From Pomacea canaliculata (Eukaryota > Mollusca > Gastropoda > Architaenioglossa > Ampullariidae): a stretch of 64,000 nt of DNA. The stretch covers positions 25,109,822 through 25,173,821 of the forward strand of contig NC_037598.1 in NCBI RefSeq assembly GCF_003073045.1, in the 5' to 3' direction. A program made the translations under genes and the position numbers. The notes under the pieces are model-generated. The model had not been told where the DNA came from. It did not search any database and worked only from the letters and a program-made list of their open reading frames with translations. This document shows positions 47,761 through 62,212 of the stretch, one piece after another (the stretch's first letter is position 1; each line of letters begins with the position of its first letter).

Positions 47761-50700
47761 AAAATATAAAGATGACAAATATTTTTGTATACGAATTGTA
47801 CTAAAAAATGTTCAAGCCACATCAGCACTAACAAATGTAGTCTGTAGCTGTCTTCTCTGTGTGTGTGTGTGTGTGCACAGGCATGTTTACATAGATGTTG
47901 TCACATGCACACAAAGATTCAAATATACTTACACATACATAAATATGTATTGAATATTGAAATGTGTATTTGTTTATAACATAAAACTGGGGACACACTC
48001 AAACAGTTAAGTTTATTTGGTTGGGGTGTGGATTTGGGCTTTCGTTAGAGTTACTGTTGTGGTGGGGTTGGATTAGACTTAGCTGGAAGTTGTGTGTTGA
48101 CCATTTTAAAAGGAGATCTTAAAATTTTTGTTGCCTGAATTTTGTGGAGAGACAGAAAAAGTGAGATTTAAAGGAAATTCCTTGAAAGTGTGCTTCCCAG
48201 GACAGCCCCAGTGAATATATCACTACAGATACATCAAAATTCTTACCCCCATTATAAAACATATGCACACAGAGATGCATGTTCACTAGTAATTAATGCT
48301 TGCTTTTTATGTTACAGGTTGTACAAAGGTTTTACATCACATTTGAAAGATTTGATTTTAAGATGGTTCACCATCTTGGAGTGCACCATATATTCATTAG
48401 AATAAATGTTTTGCATCTGAGATGTCTAATGAAGACATTGTTTTACCTTGAAAAGCTGGTATGAGAGTAAAATTACTGTGCAGACTATTATGTGCCATCT
48501 TGGAGGTAAAGATCTGCTTGAGAGTCTGTTTCAGATCGAAGATAGGTCTATGAAATCAAGGGACCTAGTTTTCTAATTGTTGTTTAATTAAAAACCTGTA
48601 AAGTGAATTGTTTTAAAATATAAAGCTGCAGCAGAAGAAATAAAAAGCAAGACAATAGAGAGGATATAGAAAACTACATGACAGGTCTTTTGTGCAGATG
48701 GTGTAATAGTTCTGTTTCACTATAAGATGTGCGCAAATTTAAGTGCAAGGATGCTGCTAGGTTAAAATATAATGCTGCCATTAATCAGTCATGTAAATGA
48801 ATGGTTGTCTTTTTTTTTTGTGAGGTAGGGATAAAACAGACCTGGATTGACTTTGTTTTAGTTGTCTCTTCTTTCAGCTGTAATTTTGCTATGGTGTGAA
48901 ACATATTTGTAGCTGAAAGTTTTGATCCAGTGTTGGACACCTGATGGTTTTGTCAGACAAAATGTTAACTTGAATGTGGAAATGTCAAAGCCTGACTTCT
49001 AACAGTTGGAGATTGAAGGGGGTCTTTCTGTTGTTGCAAACAGAAAAGGATGTTTCTCTTGATGAATTCTGACCTGTAATTTTTTTTTTCCTCTTGTTTG
49101 TCTTATCACAACTGAGTGCTTTTTCTTGTGGGAATGGGTAGGAAGTAATGCAGAGAGTAATTGAAAAGTAGAGGTGGATAAGTATCTGATCCATATCCAG
49201 AGGACAGTTATGTACCTAGTAGGGACCTAGGCTGAATGCTCTTTGATACCCGAGTGCCTTGTTGCCATGGTAAAGTTTCCTTCTCATTTTGTAGCCTTGG
49301 GCATTGTTAAAGAAAACAGAATGATAATAATAATGAGGGAGAGAGTGGCAATGTTTAAAAAAAATAATTAAGCTGCTACAGATGTGTTTCAGCTTGCTGT
49401 AGCTCGGCTTCTCCCAATCAGTGTTATGATATTTTCAGTTTTAAACTAGTTGTAGTAATTGCATGACTGTCAAGGGAACGACTAACATTCCATCTTCTTG
49501 CTCCAGTCACATTCGTATGAGTTAGTTTCTTTAGGCTGTTGTCTCTTTTTTTTTTTCAGTCTGCATGCCTCCTTCCCTGTCCTTGTGCATGTGCATCACC
49601 TTGCTTCCGAGAGCAGGCATGGGCCGAGTTTCTGATTCTGGCAGGGACTCCAGATAGTGGACAAGAAATTGCTGTGCTTCTCCGCACTAGCAAGAGTCCA
49701 AACTTTTTATTTTGGCCTGGTGCTTAGTTTTCACGAAAAAAAATTTACAAAGACTTGTGCTTCCATCACAGTGATGGTGTTTACTCAGACTGTAGTAGTT
49801 TTTCCCACAAAGTAAATTATTTGTTTTGTCATTTATCTCATACATGTAGGCTAAGCTTTTTTATTCTTCCCTAACTCTTCCTATTTGGGAATTCAAATAA
49901 CCACATTGTAATTCACATGTAGATGTGGTTGTTGGAATTGTTTTTTTTTTTGTTTGTTTGTTTGTTTTGTTTTTTTAAATACTGGGCTATAAAATTTATT
50001 GGTTTCGAAGATAATATTAAAATGATAGACCTGTAGGCTAATTATAGAAGAGTCAACAGCATAAGACTGCAACATATTCTGTAATCGAACTTGTACAATA
50101 TTACAGTTTATTTTCTTGCTCTCAGTTTTGTCTTTGGTCATTTTGTGCTATCATTGTGAAAGTTTTAGAATGGATTAAACTTATATTTTTCATGCATTTC
50201 TCGAGTTCTTTATAAGTTCTCTCATTTTCCCATTTTTAACAGTCCTTATTCTTACAGCCTGTTGTATTTATATCAGCTCTACATACTTGAAAAAAATTAT
50301 CCTTCATTGTAACCAGCCATTATAGATTCCATTACCACCATTATACTGCATTTATAGCTTTAATCTGTACAAATGTTGGTTTGTTATTATATACAATGAT
50401 ATTTAGCTCCTGAGCCTTTTATTTTAGTTTTAGTTGAGTACAGTAAGTTCTCTCTTAATGTTGTCAATAGCTCAATAGGTTTTATTGTAAACTTTAAGCA
50501 AAAGAATGTATAATGAAAGCAGTTTTACCATAGGCTAATTGACATACATGTAAACAAAAGTTAGTTCCTAAGAAATATTTCTGATTACAAAGTCATCACC
50601 AAACTAAAAAAAAGACCTAAAATGTGAGAGGAAAACAGAAGCACCCAGAGAAAAATCACAGAGACATGAAAAGAACATGCAGGCACCATACAGTCATTCC

Positions 50701-53655
50701 AACCAAGAACTGATTTTATTTTTTTCTCTCATTAGCATTATATATGTATAAATGACATTGAAGGAAATAACATTAAGTATGCATTTACTGTATCTGATAT
50801 TCAGCATTTATCAAACTCTAGAAGGATCTCATAAGAACTATTCTCTGCAAGCCAAGTTTTCCTCAGCACATTGTTATTATTGGGGTTTTGATAAATGGAG
50901 AACTTTTTAGTTTGAACATAAAGACTGAAGAATACAAAGCCAAGAAACAAAGCTAAACTTGCTGCTGAAGATGAAGTGGTTTCCACACTCCAGGGTAATG
51001 TAATGTTGCTGTGTGTTTGGACTGATTACCAGCAGTAGTGTTTGAACCACTTCTGCTTGCATGACGTTTTATCAACTGACTATTCCTCTTTTACAGAGTT
51101 GTTTGCTAATCTAGGTATGTAATAAAATAAATTTCATACAATCGTTCAGATTTCAGCTTCTTTTGGGAAAGTGATGCAATAATTATAATTATTTGAGTAA
51201 GACATGCATAAAGGATGAAGGGCACTGATGAGAACTTAGCATTGTAGAGCAATACAGGTTTTAGCTATATATTGAAAATGTTTTAAAATTAATGGTCTGA
51301 TTTTGCATCGGTTACTTTTAAAGGGTAAAGGGGCAGAGATAATGTTCATATAGCTCAGTGGTCAATAAGCTAAAAAGAAAAAAAAACTGTATATTTTTGT
51401 TATCTACACGCTGCAACAGTGTTTTGTGCATTTTTTTGGTCTTTGTTTTTTTCTAATATGTATGTGCCAGCTTTTGAACATGAGAATTATGCGCCTCTGA
51501 TTTTTTTTTTTTATTTTAACGTTTTGCCACTGGCACCAACACCAACATATCAATCAGTAGCTTTTATTACCAAGAATTATATTGAAGAGTCATTAGCCTT
51601 GAAAAAAAACCAATCATATAATCTAAGCGTGTTCAGGGAAATATTCTGATATGACAACAAACTTCAACAGGGATCAAATTAAACAACAGAGATAGCTGAG
51701 ATATGACATGTTGCATTATGCTTGTGATATTAATTTTTTGATCAAGTTGAAAGAAAGGTTCTTCACTCAGTTTTGCACATTTTTTGTTTGGTTTATTAGA
51801 TCACTGATTTCGTGCATGCTGTTTAATTTGGTTTTGTTTGTTTGTTTTTCTTTACTGACAGTGTGGAAGTTTTGCAGCTAGATAATACAAAAATAAACCC
51901 ACATATATCTACAGCTGACAGCTGACTTTTGTGTTCTTCCAGACTATAGCCTGAATAGTGGTCATGGTGAGGTAAAATGTATAAGATGAAAGATTTACGA
52001 AAGAAAAAGTAGCTTGCTATGCAAAAATGTATGCTGTATTAGAATGTACACTATGCACAACACATGAAAAACTTGTAAATGATTTATTTAAGTTAATGCT
52101 ATGTAAACATTTTACAGATAGCATGAATAACCAAGCAATCCTTATGCTCACAGTGATCAAGTTCACAGGTGCAAACATGACTAACTGTAAATTTTTATGT
52201 ATTATGGCAAGCTTACAGGTACCAGAATTTGTTCATTCCTACTTAAAAGATTTAAGAGTCAAATCATTCTGGTTAACGTATATGTCCCTGAGAAGTTAAA
52301 AAAAAATTGTGTGTGACCCAGCAGTCACCATTTTTACTTTGCAACACCAGTGAGTATTTATCTGCCACCTGTCAATGACTCATTCCATGGCCTCAACAGA
52401 GAATACATCACAAACTACAAAAATAAATGTGATTTACAAAAGAAAATTACAATACTCGGTAAATACAATTAAAAGATATATAAGAATGTGGATAAATGAC
52501 CAAAAGAGGGTAGAGTAACAGATCAAAGAATGAAAAAGCCAGATAACCAAGCACACAGGTTGATTATACTTCTAATTGTGTTAAGAATACTTTTTCTTTG
52601 GGCACATACAATGACATCACAGGCGTTTTCATGCTTATAGTTAAAAACCTAAATGATATTAGCTTGCATTGCTTAAAACAAATTGCTGCATAGCCATATA
52701 TTAACATCAGAAGACAAATTAGATATCTGTTAGTCTTCTTTTTCCAGTATGTACTGATAATCGAGTATTCTGAGGAAATCTTGCATCACTAATCAGCAGC
52801 AAAATGGAGTAAAATGGAAACAGAGGCATTCAAGAGAAATGCTGCACAGATGCAATTACAACTGTGCCTGTTTGCACACCACAACTGCACACATGCATAC
52901 ATTTGTGCTTATATGCACATGTGCAAACACACACAAGGACAGACCTTTCAAAATTATAGCCATCTGGTGACTAAATATTCAATATTGAGATAAATAAGCA
53001 CAAGTAACTCCATGCCACATGTATAAAATCAGTTGAAATGCAAAATAAAGAAAATTTATGGAGCAATGGAACATTTCTCTGGAACATTTTTTTCAGGCAC
53101 TGTAATTAAACTTTCAGTTTAATGATAGCATGTCACTGCCCATGGAATGGTTTAGATCAAGTTTTTTTTCCTTGCACTTTGTGATAATATCAACTTCATT
53201 ATATCCAGCTTATTTTGTATCACAATGTTTGGTGTGACATGATGTCTCCACCAGTGACAATATATGTGTACTGTGGAAAAGAGGTCTGCTTTCTGTCTTT
53301 TCTTCAATGGACATGTACTTAACATATTCAGATGTGGAAATAGTTATCAGTTATGTCTACCTAAAGCTGCCTATAAAAGTTTCAGAATTTTTAAAGCTTT
53401 TTTAAGACTTGAGAAAAAAACATGAAATATAGTTCTAAAATAAACAAAAATATAATTTTACTATATATTGCCTTTATATCATCTAAAATATAAAATTTCA
53501 CTAGCCTCAAAACAGCAGATTCTTTTCTGTTTATTTTTCATTTTCCTTGGAAACCAAGGTTATTGTTTTATGTCTATTTCTTCTATATCTTAATGTTTCT
53601 ATGAATTCTTTATGACTAAAAATTAACTATTAATATGAATATGTAAAAATTATAA
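47761..53655. other. ARPC4 3' flank and intergenic sequence; no gene seen
   Basis: AT-rich with many poly(T), GT and CA runs (for example (GT)n at 47860-47874). Open frames are short. A minus-strand frame at 50801-50986 contains a hydrophobic stretch but has no acceptor phase or partner exon. No RT or transposase motif was recognised. Confidence 0.5.
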
Positions 53656-53661
53656 TTTATT
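53656..53661 (-). terminator. Candidate poly(A) signal of CPED1
   Basis: AATAAA on the minus strand, 77 nt past the stop codon at 53738. A second AATAAA at 53535-53530 is also possible. Choice between them cannot be made from sequence. Confidence 0.35.
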
Positions 53662-53737
53662 CCAACCTGATTATAAGTTACAATTAGTGAAGCTACAGTT
53701 GCATGCTTCTTCTTTCAGATTGACATTTTAAATAAGC

Positions 53738-56700
53738 CTATGGTGGTTTGCATATTCTGTTGATGACCATTTCAGAATATGCTGCATTTATGTCTCCTTC
53801 AACTTTGTATGTTGATTGATGCAGCGACTGGCTGGTATGTCTTTTTACCGGCTGTTCTGGAACAACCTGACCACACAAAACAAAACAGATTCAGTGAATA
53901 TTATTGGATCAGATTTCTGCTTATTGGATTACACCACAAAACACTGAGTTATGATCTAAGGTAGAAAATACAGTCACTGCCATATACATGTTTTTCTAGC
54001 AATGCTAGCTGACAAGCTTCTGTTTTAGAAAGGTAACAGAAGCAAGCATCAAAGGATGAATTAAATTCCTAGCGACTGTCCTACAATGGGTATTTTTTGT
54101 GAATTAACACACTAAAACAAATGTTCCTCACCCTGTGAAAGTGACAAGAACATCTGCCCTGAAGAAAATGTGAGTAACGGGCCATTGTCATGTTGAATGT
54201 GTCCACCACTTCCATGCTATGGTTCTTGGCATATGCCAGGACCTGATGGTTGTGGAGCAGCAACCTCTCTTGCTCCTTCTAGAGGCCAGTGATAAGCAGA
54301 ACAAAAAGGATTTGAAATATTTTTAAATTTTGTGAAGCAAAACATGCCTTTTGGGCGGGAAGCTTCAAGCATATAATTTGCTAATAAGTGTCTCTAATAT
54401 TTAGGATGAAACCTTTGTTACTATAAAAATGTAGGTGAAGAACAGAGTTATACAATAGCTATGCAGTATGTTGTGTCAATGTGTGCTGTGAACATGTCAC
54501 ATTTCCAATGAAGGTTCATGCAAGTTCTAATGAAATGCCATTAAGCTACTAAAGCAGGAAGGAATGTACCTCATTTGCATTTGAATCAACAAACGTGCAC
54601 AGTCATGTGTAGGGAAACACTTGGATAGTTAGTATAATACAGCACAGATTAAAGTTTGGCAAGATAAGGGCAGCAACACTTTAATTTTTAATTTGCAATT
54701 CACACCATTTATGATCATCAATTTTCATGAAAGTTTACAGATATCACAAAATTTGGGAATTGGCGCTTTGATTTTTCTTTGCTCTTGTATTCTCAGGCCT
54801 CTGCCTCATACCATGGATGCATACAATGCATGGACTATGGCATTTAGATGCAAGAGGATAGCCTGAGCTGTTCACTCATGCTATATGTGAGTCACTTATA
54901 CATACCTGTGACAGCTGGTGAATGCCACTGACAGGAAGATGAAAGCCTGAGCCAAGGCCCTTCACCACTATGCGAGCAGCTGTTAGCCCTTCTCTGTGAA
55001 GACAATCACATAATTAGCTGCTGTTTATCTCATGTAACTTGTTTTTTTTTTTTTATTTAAATAATTTTTTTCTTTTTTGGAAAGCTTTGAAAATTTTAAT
55101 ATACTGCTGCACATTAGCATGTCATACTGGCTGAATCAAGGGGAGATGTGATTTATGGGTGTACATACCTGCTTTTGTGTGTGTACCTGCATAATACATA
55201 AACATGCACACACACACACAGAGTAGACAATACTTCACTGCCTCTTAAAATATCGATAAAAGTAGCATAAAATTCCAATAGTAATGATGTGCTAAGATTT
55301 GCATCAGCAGAATTATTTATTAAAATTATTTACATCAATCCTTAAATACAACTCACCTGGCCAGTGCTGACATTATGACTTTAAGATGATGAGTTCCTAA
55401 CCAGTGAACCCCACCAACGACCACTACTGTACTGGAGCTGTTTCCCAAAGGTAATGTTCTGTTCAGAAGTTGTGAAGGATGTGAGACTATATGCACATTA
55501 TAATAAATAATCTGGATGACATAGTCATTATTGTGCAGTAAGTCATCTATCTATTTATTCTTTTAATAATAGGCATAATCAAAGTTTATTGTTGCTATCA
55601 TTTTCAATACCTGTTTGTCAGTTATGTCTTTGATGTTAAAAACCTGCTTAGGAAAGACACAGACAGTAATACTACTAAATAATCTGCCTCTAAATAAGTT
55701 GAATTAAATAAAAAAATATTACAGTGGCCACTGATCAGATCAAAGGTTCCAGATTTCATATTTGTTTATAATGATTTCTCACTTTTTTATCTGACACAAA
55801 TATTGGATAGCTTCCTTAAGAGACAAAAATGCACACTTATGCTTCTGAGACTGTGTTTTTATCAGTCATCAGCATATTGGGACATCTATGTGCTTCAGTG
55901 ACAGGAGATGACAATAGTAGGAGACAATACACCTACATATCCAGCTCCTTATCTTGGACAATTTTTGAAAGAAAGCAAACCTTCGAATCAGCTGGTAAAA
56001 TGCTTTGTCAAAGACGGGTCGATGTTTTGCTGGTAACCAGAACTGTGGGTAGTAGGCAAAGCCGAAGAAGGTGGTGTTGTTATTGAGACCAGGGTAAACA
56101 CGCAGGTTGTGGGTTTTGTCCCACTCCCACAAAGTTCCATTAACTCTTTGTGACAAATAATGAAGAACTCCCCGGTTTGTTGAGTCACCAATAAACAAGA
56201 CCTTTTAAAAAGATACATTTTGATTTTGAAGTAAATGCTTCTGAACCATGAGTATTCATGAATATAAAAACAAAAAAGTGTTCTAAGTATTGGCACAATT
56301 GCAGCAGACATGGAACAAGGAATTCATGACCTTAATCAAAAAAATGAGACCAATAAATTAATTATATTATCTTGCCAACACCATGCATAAAGTACTCTAG
56401 AGTATAAACTTATCATATTTCAAAGGCAATTATCTTTTATTGTAGGAAAAATTTGGTTCAACCCTGTAAGATCATATTGATACCTTCTTGCCAGAAAAGC
56501 AACTGATAAGTTCATCCTTTGGCAGAACAGGCTCCTGGCAGTCAGCAGAAGACCAGACGGCATCACGCCAGAAGCACTGGGCATCCTCATCTCGGCAGTG
56601 TGAACATGGTAGGTACCACTGTCCTGCCAACAAAAGTTCACATTACAATGTCAATGCCAAACGAAAGATGCAAGAGATAAACAACTATGAAATTCTGCAC

Positions 56701-59700
56701 TTTATAAACATTTTAATTATGCTATAACTTTACATTCAATCTATAGAATCTATCGATCTGGAAATGATAGTCACACCAAAAAGCATTGTTTTGCAACTAC
56801 ACCAGTTTAAAAAGTCATTAAAAAACAAAATCTTTATTATTCATGAACTCATTGGTTTAAGTGTTTTAGGTTTCTGTTTTGTGTTATCACTTGTTACACA
56901 GTTATCAAACGACAGAGGTTCTAATTTATTTGCAGTAACTATGGAAAAGTAATGTCAAAATATGAAGACAGTTTTTGTCACAAAAAAGGGCATCCCTCAC
57001 CAGTTTCATCTCCCCTCTTACAGGAAGGTAATAGCGATCTCATGGCCAGGAATTTAGACCAGGAACTGACCCATCGTGCTGGCTGGAGTCCACATGGCTC
57101 TTGGGGTGCAAAAGGAAGTGAGCAGTCCTGACCCCCCAAAAAGAGGTGAAAACAAGAGAAATTAGATGATCATTTCCTTAACAGAATTGTAAGAACATAA
57201 CATCTGCATGGCATACTTTAATTTCTGTGCTGAAATTTCTTTCTCAGTAATAGCATCATTTTCTTTACCAGTTAACATGTATTCAGAATGCAATTGTAAA
57301 TACAATCACTATAGTCAGTCATGATAAAATACAGTGTTGAGTAGAGTAAAAACAATAAATCCCTAAACCTGCAAGTGGCATTAATTTTAAAATGGCAAGA
57401 GTTTTCTATGAAAAACAGGATGTACTCTTGATGTACTGTTAAAAATTCAGTAACTATAGCAGTGGTTAATTTAGCACATCAGATTGCACTAGAAAACACA
57501 AACCTGTTTCAGAGTACACACAACATGTGGCATCCCTGGCTTTAAGGAGCCAAGTCCCTGATCAACATCCTGTCGTTGCACAGTCAAGGTGTACATGTTC
57601 AGGACCCACGGCTCCTTGTTGCGGATGTCCACCACATAGATTTTCAGTACATTGTCACCAAGACCAAGTGTGAAGTTTGCAAACCTGTTTAAATGTCATG
57701 TAGCACTGACTGATTCTTCGCTACACTGTTTTAAAGCAAAAACCGTCACACTCTCCACTAAATGATAGCTGTTGTCCACCCCTTGATTACATGAAATTAA
57801 ATATAAACACGTACAATACTTCTTTGTCTCAACTTCTTGCAATGACAATGTTTATTAAATTAATAAATCATTGTAAATATTACATGTTCTTGTTATGCTT
57901 CTCCTCAAGCCGAGCCTGCGAAGAACACCCTTGTGCCCAAGCCCACACTGATATAAGCAGCACATGATGGTCAACCTCGGCTGTATACTCTGTTACAAGG
58001 GGAGAGAACTCAGGTCTTAGAACCAATGGAGGTTGTGTTTTAATGCTGCTGAGGTAAGGTATGGCAGTAGGATCTGCAGAGGAACATAACAAAATATCAG
58101 AATAGTAAAAAGAAAAAAATTACTGATTAAATAACATAACCTTTGGTTTCCTTCAAAATTACACTATATTCTGTGATACTTGCACATACAGTCAATTAAT
58201 ATATACACATATATGCAGATTATCACTTTGTCCATTAAATTCCTCTCCCTATGTCTTGTCATCATCGCTATCCTCTTCCTCGTCATTTACTTCACTTACG
58301 CAACAAATGAAAAAGATAAAGACATGCAAGACCTCGCCGTAGTTTTGACATTGTGAAAGAAACTCTTCTGTGAATACTTGTAAATGCCTGTAAATATTTT
58401 GCATGTCTTTGTTTTTATTGTTTAATAAACAAATATGGAAATTTACTTCACTTCTACAATAACCCTTGGATAAAGTCTTAGTGAGGTAAAGGTTAAAAGG
58501 GGAAGGTTCGCTACAGCTAGGGCTATAGACATTTGGGCAAAAGGCCCATGACTGCTATTCCACTTAATTACCTTCCCTGATAAATTAGATACCCTATTTT
58601 TTTTTTCTAGGCGGACAATGAGTTTTCCACTGACAGGGTTGGGAGTGCAGTAAGCAGGTGATAATCTCCTTAGCAGTTGATTAGATTAACCCATATAAGG
58701 CTACACTTGCATTTAAGCTATATAATGACATTTAAGCTATATAATGACATACCATTACTACATGCAGGACTAGTGGTTAGACCTGAAACAAAAGATAAAT
58801 AATTGTTGTTAAAAACTTCAATGTCTGGATCATCAACACCAACTCTACCATCATTGGCACCAGCACCACCGCACATAAATTTACTGTGGACTAGTGTCCC
58901 TTGCATTATGACAATTTACTTCTTGCTTATATCATAGTCTGTAGATTTAGATTCTGTATTTTTGAGAGTAGGTTTTCACTGTGTTTCATCTAATTGTGTG
59001 TGTGAATGAGTTTAACCATATGATTTAGTACAGCACATATGCTCGATTGCATGTCAGTAAACTCTAGAAACATAGTTCAAAGCTTTCACACCTTTGTGCA
59101 CACTACCATTCCATGTTTGACCTCCAGGCCAAGATGGAAATACCTCGTTATTCTCATTTTGGTCTCTGAAAAATAGAGAAACATATTTTGTTCTGTCATA
59201 AAACACTTATAGTGCTTTTATAAAACACAGAGCAGATGTGCAAGAGTTGGAGCAGCATGTGAAGGGTATGTCTTTGTGTGCTTATATGATTATTTTGAAG
59301 CATGAATATAAAAAAAATGAAACAAAATGAAAATTGAGGAAGAATAAGAAAAATGAATTAAAATGGAACAAATGAAAGAAAGAAAAAGACTAGCAGAAGA
59401 CAGGAAAGAAAAATGTAAAAATAAGAAATGAATAAAGAAGGGATGATGGCAATGAAGGTTCAAAAGATAAGAAGGAAGGAAGGAAAGAACAAATGAATCA
59501 GTGTTGAACCAAACGTCGTAATACACGACATACACTGGAATGTTGACATCCTCAAAGGACTCCGCCTGCTCTTCGCCAGTCCCTTGAAAGAAACTCTCCA
59601 GACTGAGAAGGAAGGAATGAAGGTGCGCTGTGGTCTTTCTCTGACCTTTGTCTAGAGCAGGGGGCGTGACCACGGATGAGTTGGAGTTGAGGGGCAGAGC

Positions 59701-62175
59701 CTCGGTGGTTTCTAGAGGTTTTCCTCTCTGTAGCAGACCCGTAAACCGGACCGCTGTAGCACTCGGGTACACCTAAGAAAAAGAAAACAAAATTAGCTTG
59801 CACCTCGTCTTCTTCAGTGGTGAGTACCTGGCAGTACCTCCGAGTCTGGTGCTGAAGTTATAAAGAGAGGAGCTCAAAGACAAACATCTTATCTCCTATA
59901 AAATGGCGTCCAGACACTGCAGATGTAGCCTTCATACCTCTCGGGTGGCAACTATAAAGCAGTGACTAAGGATGTCCTTTGATAAAGTAACATAATGTTT
60001 GTGAGGTGTGCTCACCGCCTTGCAACTTTCAGAGATGTCCGGGGGGCAACATTTCCCCGCTTCATTACTTATATTAATTATGAATGTATATAATGTGCTC
60101 AACTGTGGAGCCTTTACTTGTTTATCCGATGGTCGCTGGGTATTATACTAGCTGGCTGAGCACTGAGCGACGGTTCCATGAAAACAGGTAAACAATATGG
60201 CAATAAGAAAATTAGCTATTCTTATTTTTGTCACCTTGTAAAAGTTCTTTAATAATAGCTTTCATAAATAGTTGTTGATGGCTTGGGTGTTAGGCATGAA
60301 GCGTGGAAGGCAGAGCCCAACTCTCTACTTTCCAAATTATCATTTCCAACTTTTCATACTTTCCAAAATGTTATTTGAATCTTACTCTTTTCCACGCGGT
60401 TTTGGCCGAGTGTTCTCGCAGGCTGTCCACGAGGTACTCCTGTTCTCTGGGGCCAAGGCAGAACGACCCATCCCCGTTGCACACGTGACCCTAAGTTTGC
60501 AGATGACAATAATACACAAATCATCTTGTAAGATTTCACAGGTAGCCTCGTTTGTTTGTGTTATAGGATCCCAAGGGGGTTAACTTCGCTACGTCTTATT
60601 ACAAATATGAACCTGGGTTAGCTTTCCTTGGTCTTAAACATAAACTCTTCGAGACGTCATAGCTTTAACTACACTTCCTTTGTGTCTACATACTACTACA
60701 GTGGCGACAAAATAAAAAACAAAAATTCAAAATCAATCGATCGATCAATGACTGAACAGAAACAAAAGAAGATTTGCAGAAGGAAGCAGTAAAACGAAGA
60801 CAGAAGACGGTCAGCTGCTCACCTTGAAGAGGTTGGCCACACCCAGGCCCATGAACCCTTGCGCCAGGTCAGCCGAAACGTTTCTTCGCTCCAGCAGAAG
60901 ACCTGAGAGGTCGTTGACAAGTTTCTGTCGCACGCGGAATTCGCTCATTGAGGTCACGTGCGATGCGAGGTCACATGAAGCAACCTTGACAAAGTAGAAA
61001 TTAAGTGAGCATGAACGACTTTGAAGTCTTCAGTCCTTGGGAAAAAGAAAAACAAAAACTAAAATCTCTAAGAAATAAATCAGCAGAGCCCCCATGTAGT
61101 CTGGAAACTGTGGCAACTTTTTCATGTGACAAAGATCTGTCCTGAATGCACCCCGTGAACTACCCAGTGCGCACTCGGGTACAAACGCAAACAAACGTAC
61201 ACATGACGATAAACTATATTCATTAGAGTTTGATTCCATGACACTATAGGTAACTTAAAAGAACGATTCAGAAATATCACACGAGACATTACCTGCAAAT
61301 GAATGGATGAAACGTGGTATTGAAGATGGCCGTCATCTCCACTAAGTGGAAACACCTGCAGCATTCTCTGCACAATTTGTTTTCATTTTTTAGGACACAG
61401 GAATACCAGAGAGTTATTTGTTGATGACATATACACTCCAAACACAGAAACAAAATAAATTACCCGCACTTCCCATCCCCCCAAAAAACAGACATATAAG
61501 TGGTGAGCACACCTACCTAGCTATCTATTGAATTAATATTGCTTACAGGAAAACAACACTTTTGTTAGGCTTCAAACATCAACTTAAAAATATTTAGCAA
61601 GCAAAAATGCATCAAGAGAAGATTGAAGTTGACACGCAAACATTGCATGTAAATAAGATACAAAGAAAATGGTTGTCGGGGATCAAGGTACAGATAAATG
61701 TCAGGGAGAAGGAACTGGTTTTATAAAATATAAATTTTCATGGAACGGCCCAGTTCATCAATTAGAGAAGATCAGGAACAAATATCACTCAGGGCTCACA
61801 GCCAGCAAACAAACCCCAAGTATGAGGTTTATGGTGAGACAATGGGCGTGTATGGAAGAACATGTTTCTCGCAGTCCTGACTTTCTGTGACACTCGGCAG
61901 CCCGCCTCCCTCACCTTTCTGACACATCGGCAGGTGCGAACTCCCACTTCGTCAAAATGCCCATCACCGCCTCCTCCAGAACACTCACTGGCACCGTTGC
62001 AGCCGCTGCGTTTCCATGACGACCGGCTGCGATTTTTTGCAACTCCCTGAGAGAAAAGCTGTGACGAGGCTGAAAGGTATTTGAGTAAAACAGTTCTACA
62101 AGTAATTTTCAACATGCTCCGTATGTATTGTGCGTTTATCATCATCATCATCATGATCATCAATCAATCATCATC

Positions 62176-62212
<37 letters not shown>

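Noticed and set aside
50801..50986. Minus-strand frame with a hydrophobic stretch, considered as a last CPED1 exon
   Set aside because: The true last CPED1 exon is at 53738-53866, with matching phase and a family-like C-terminus ending at a stop.
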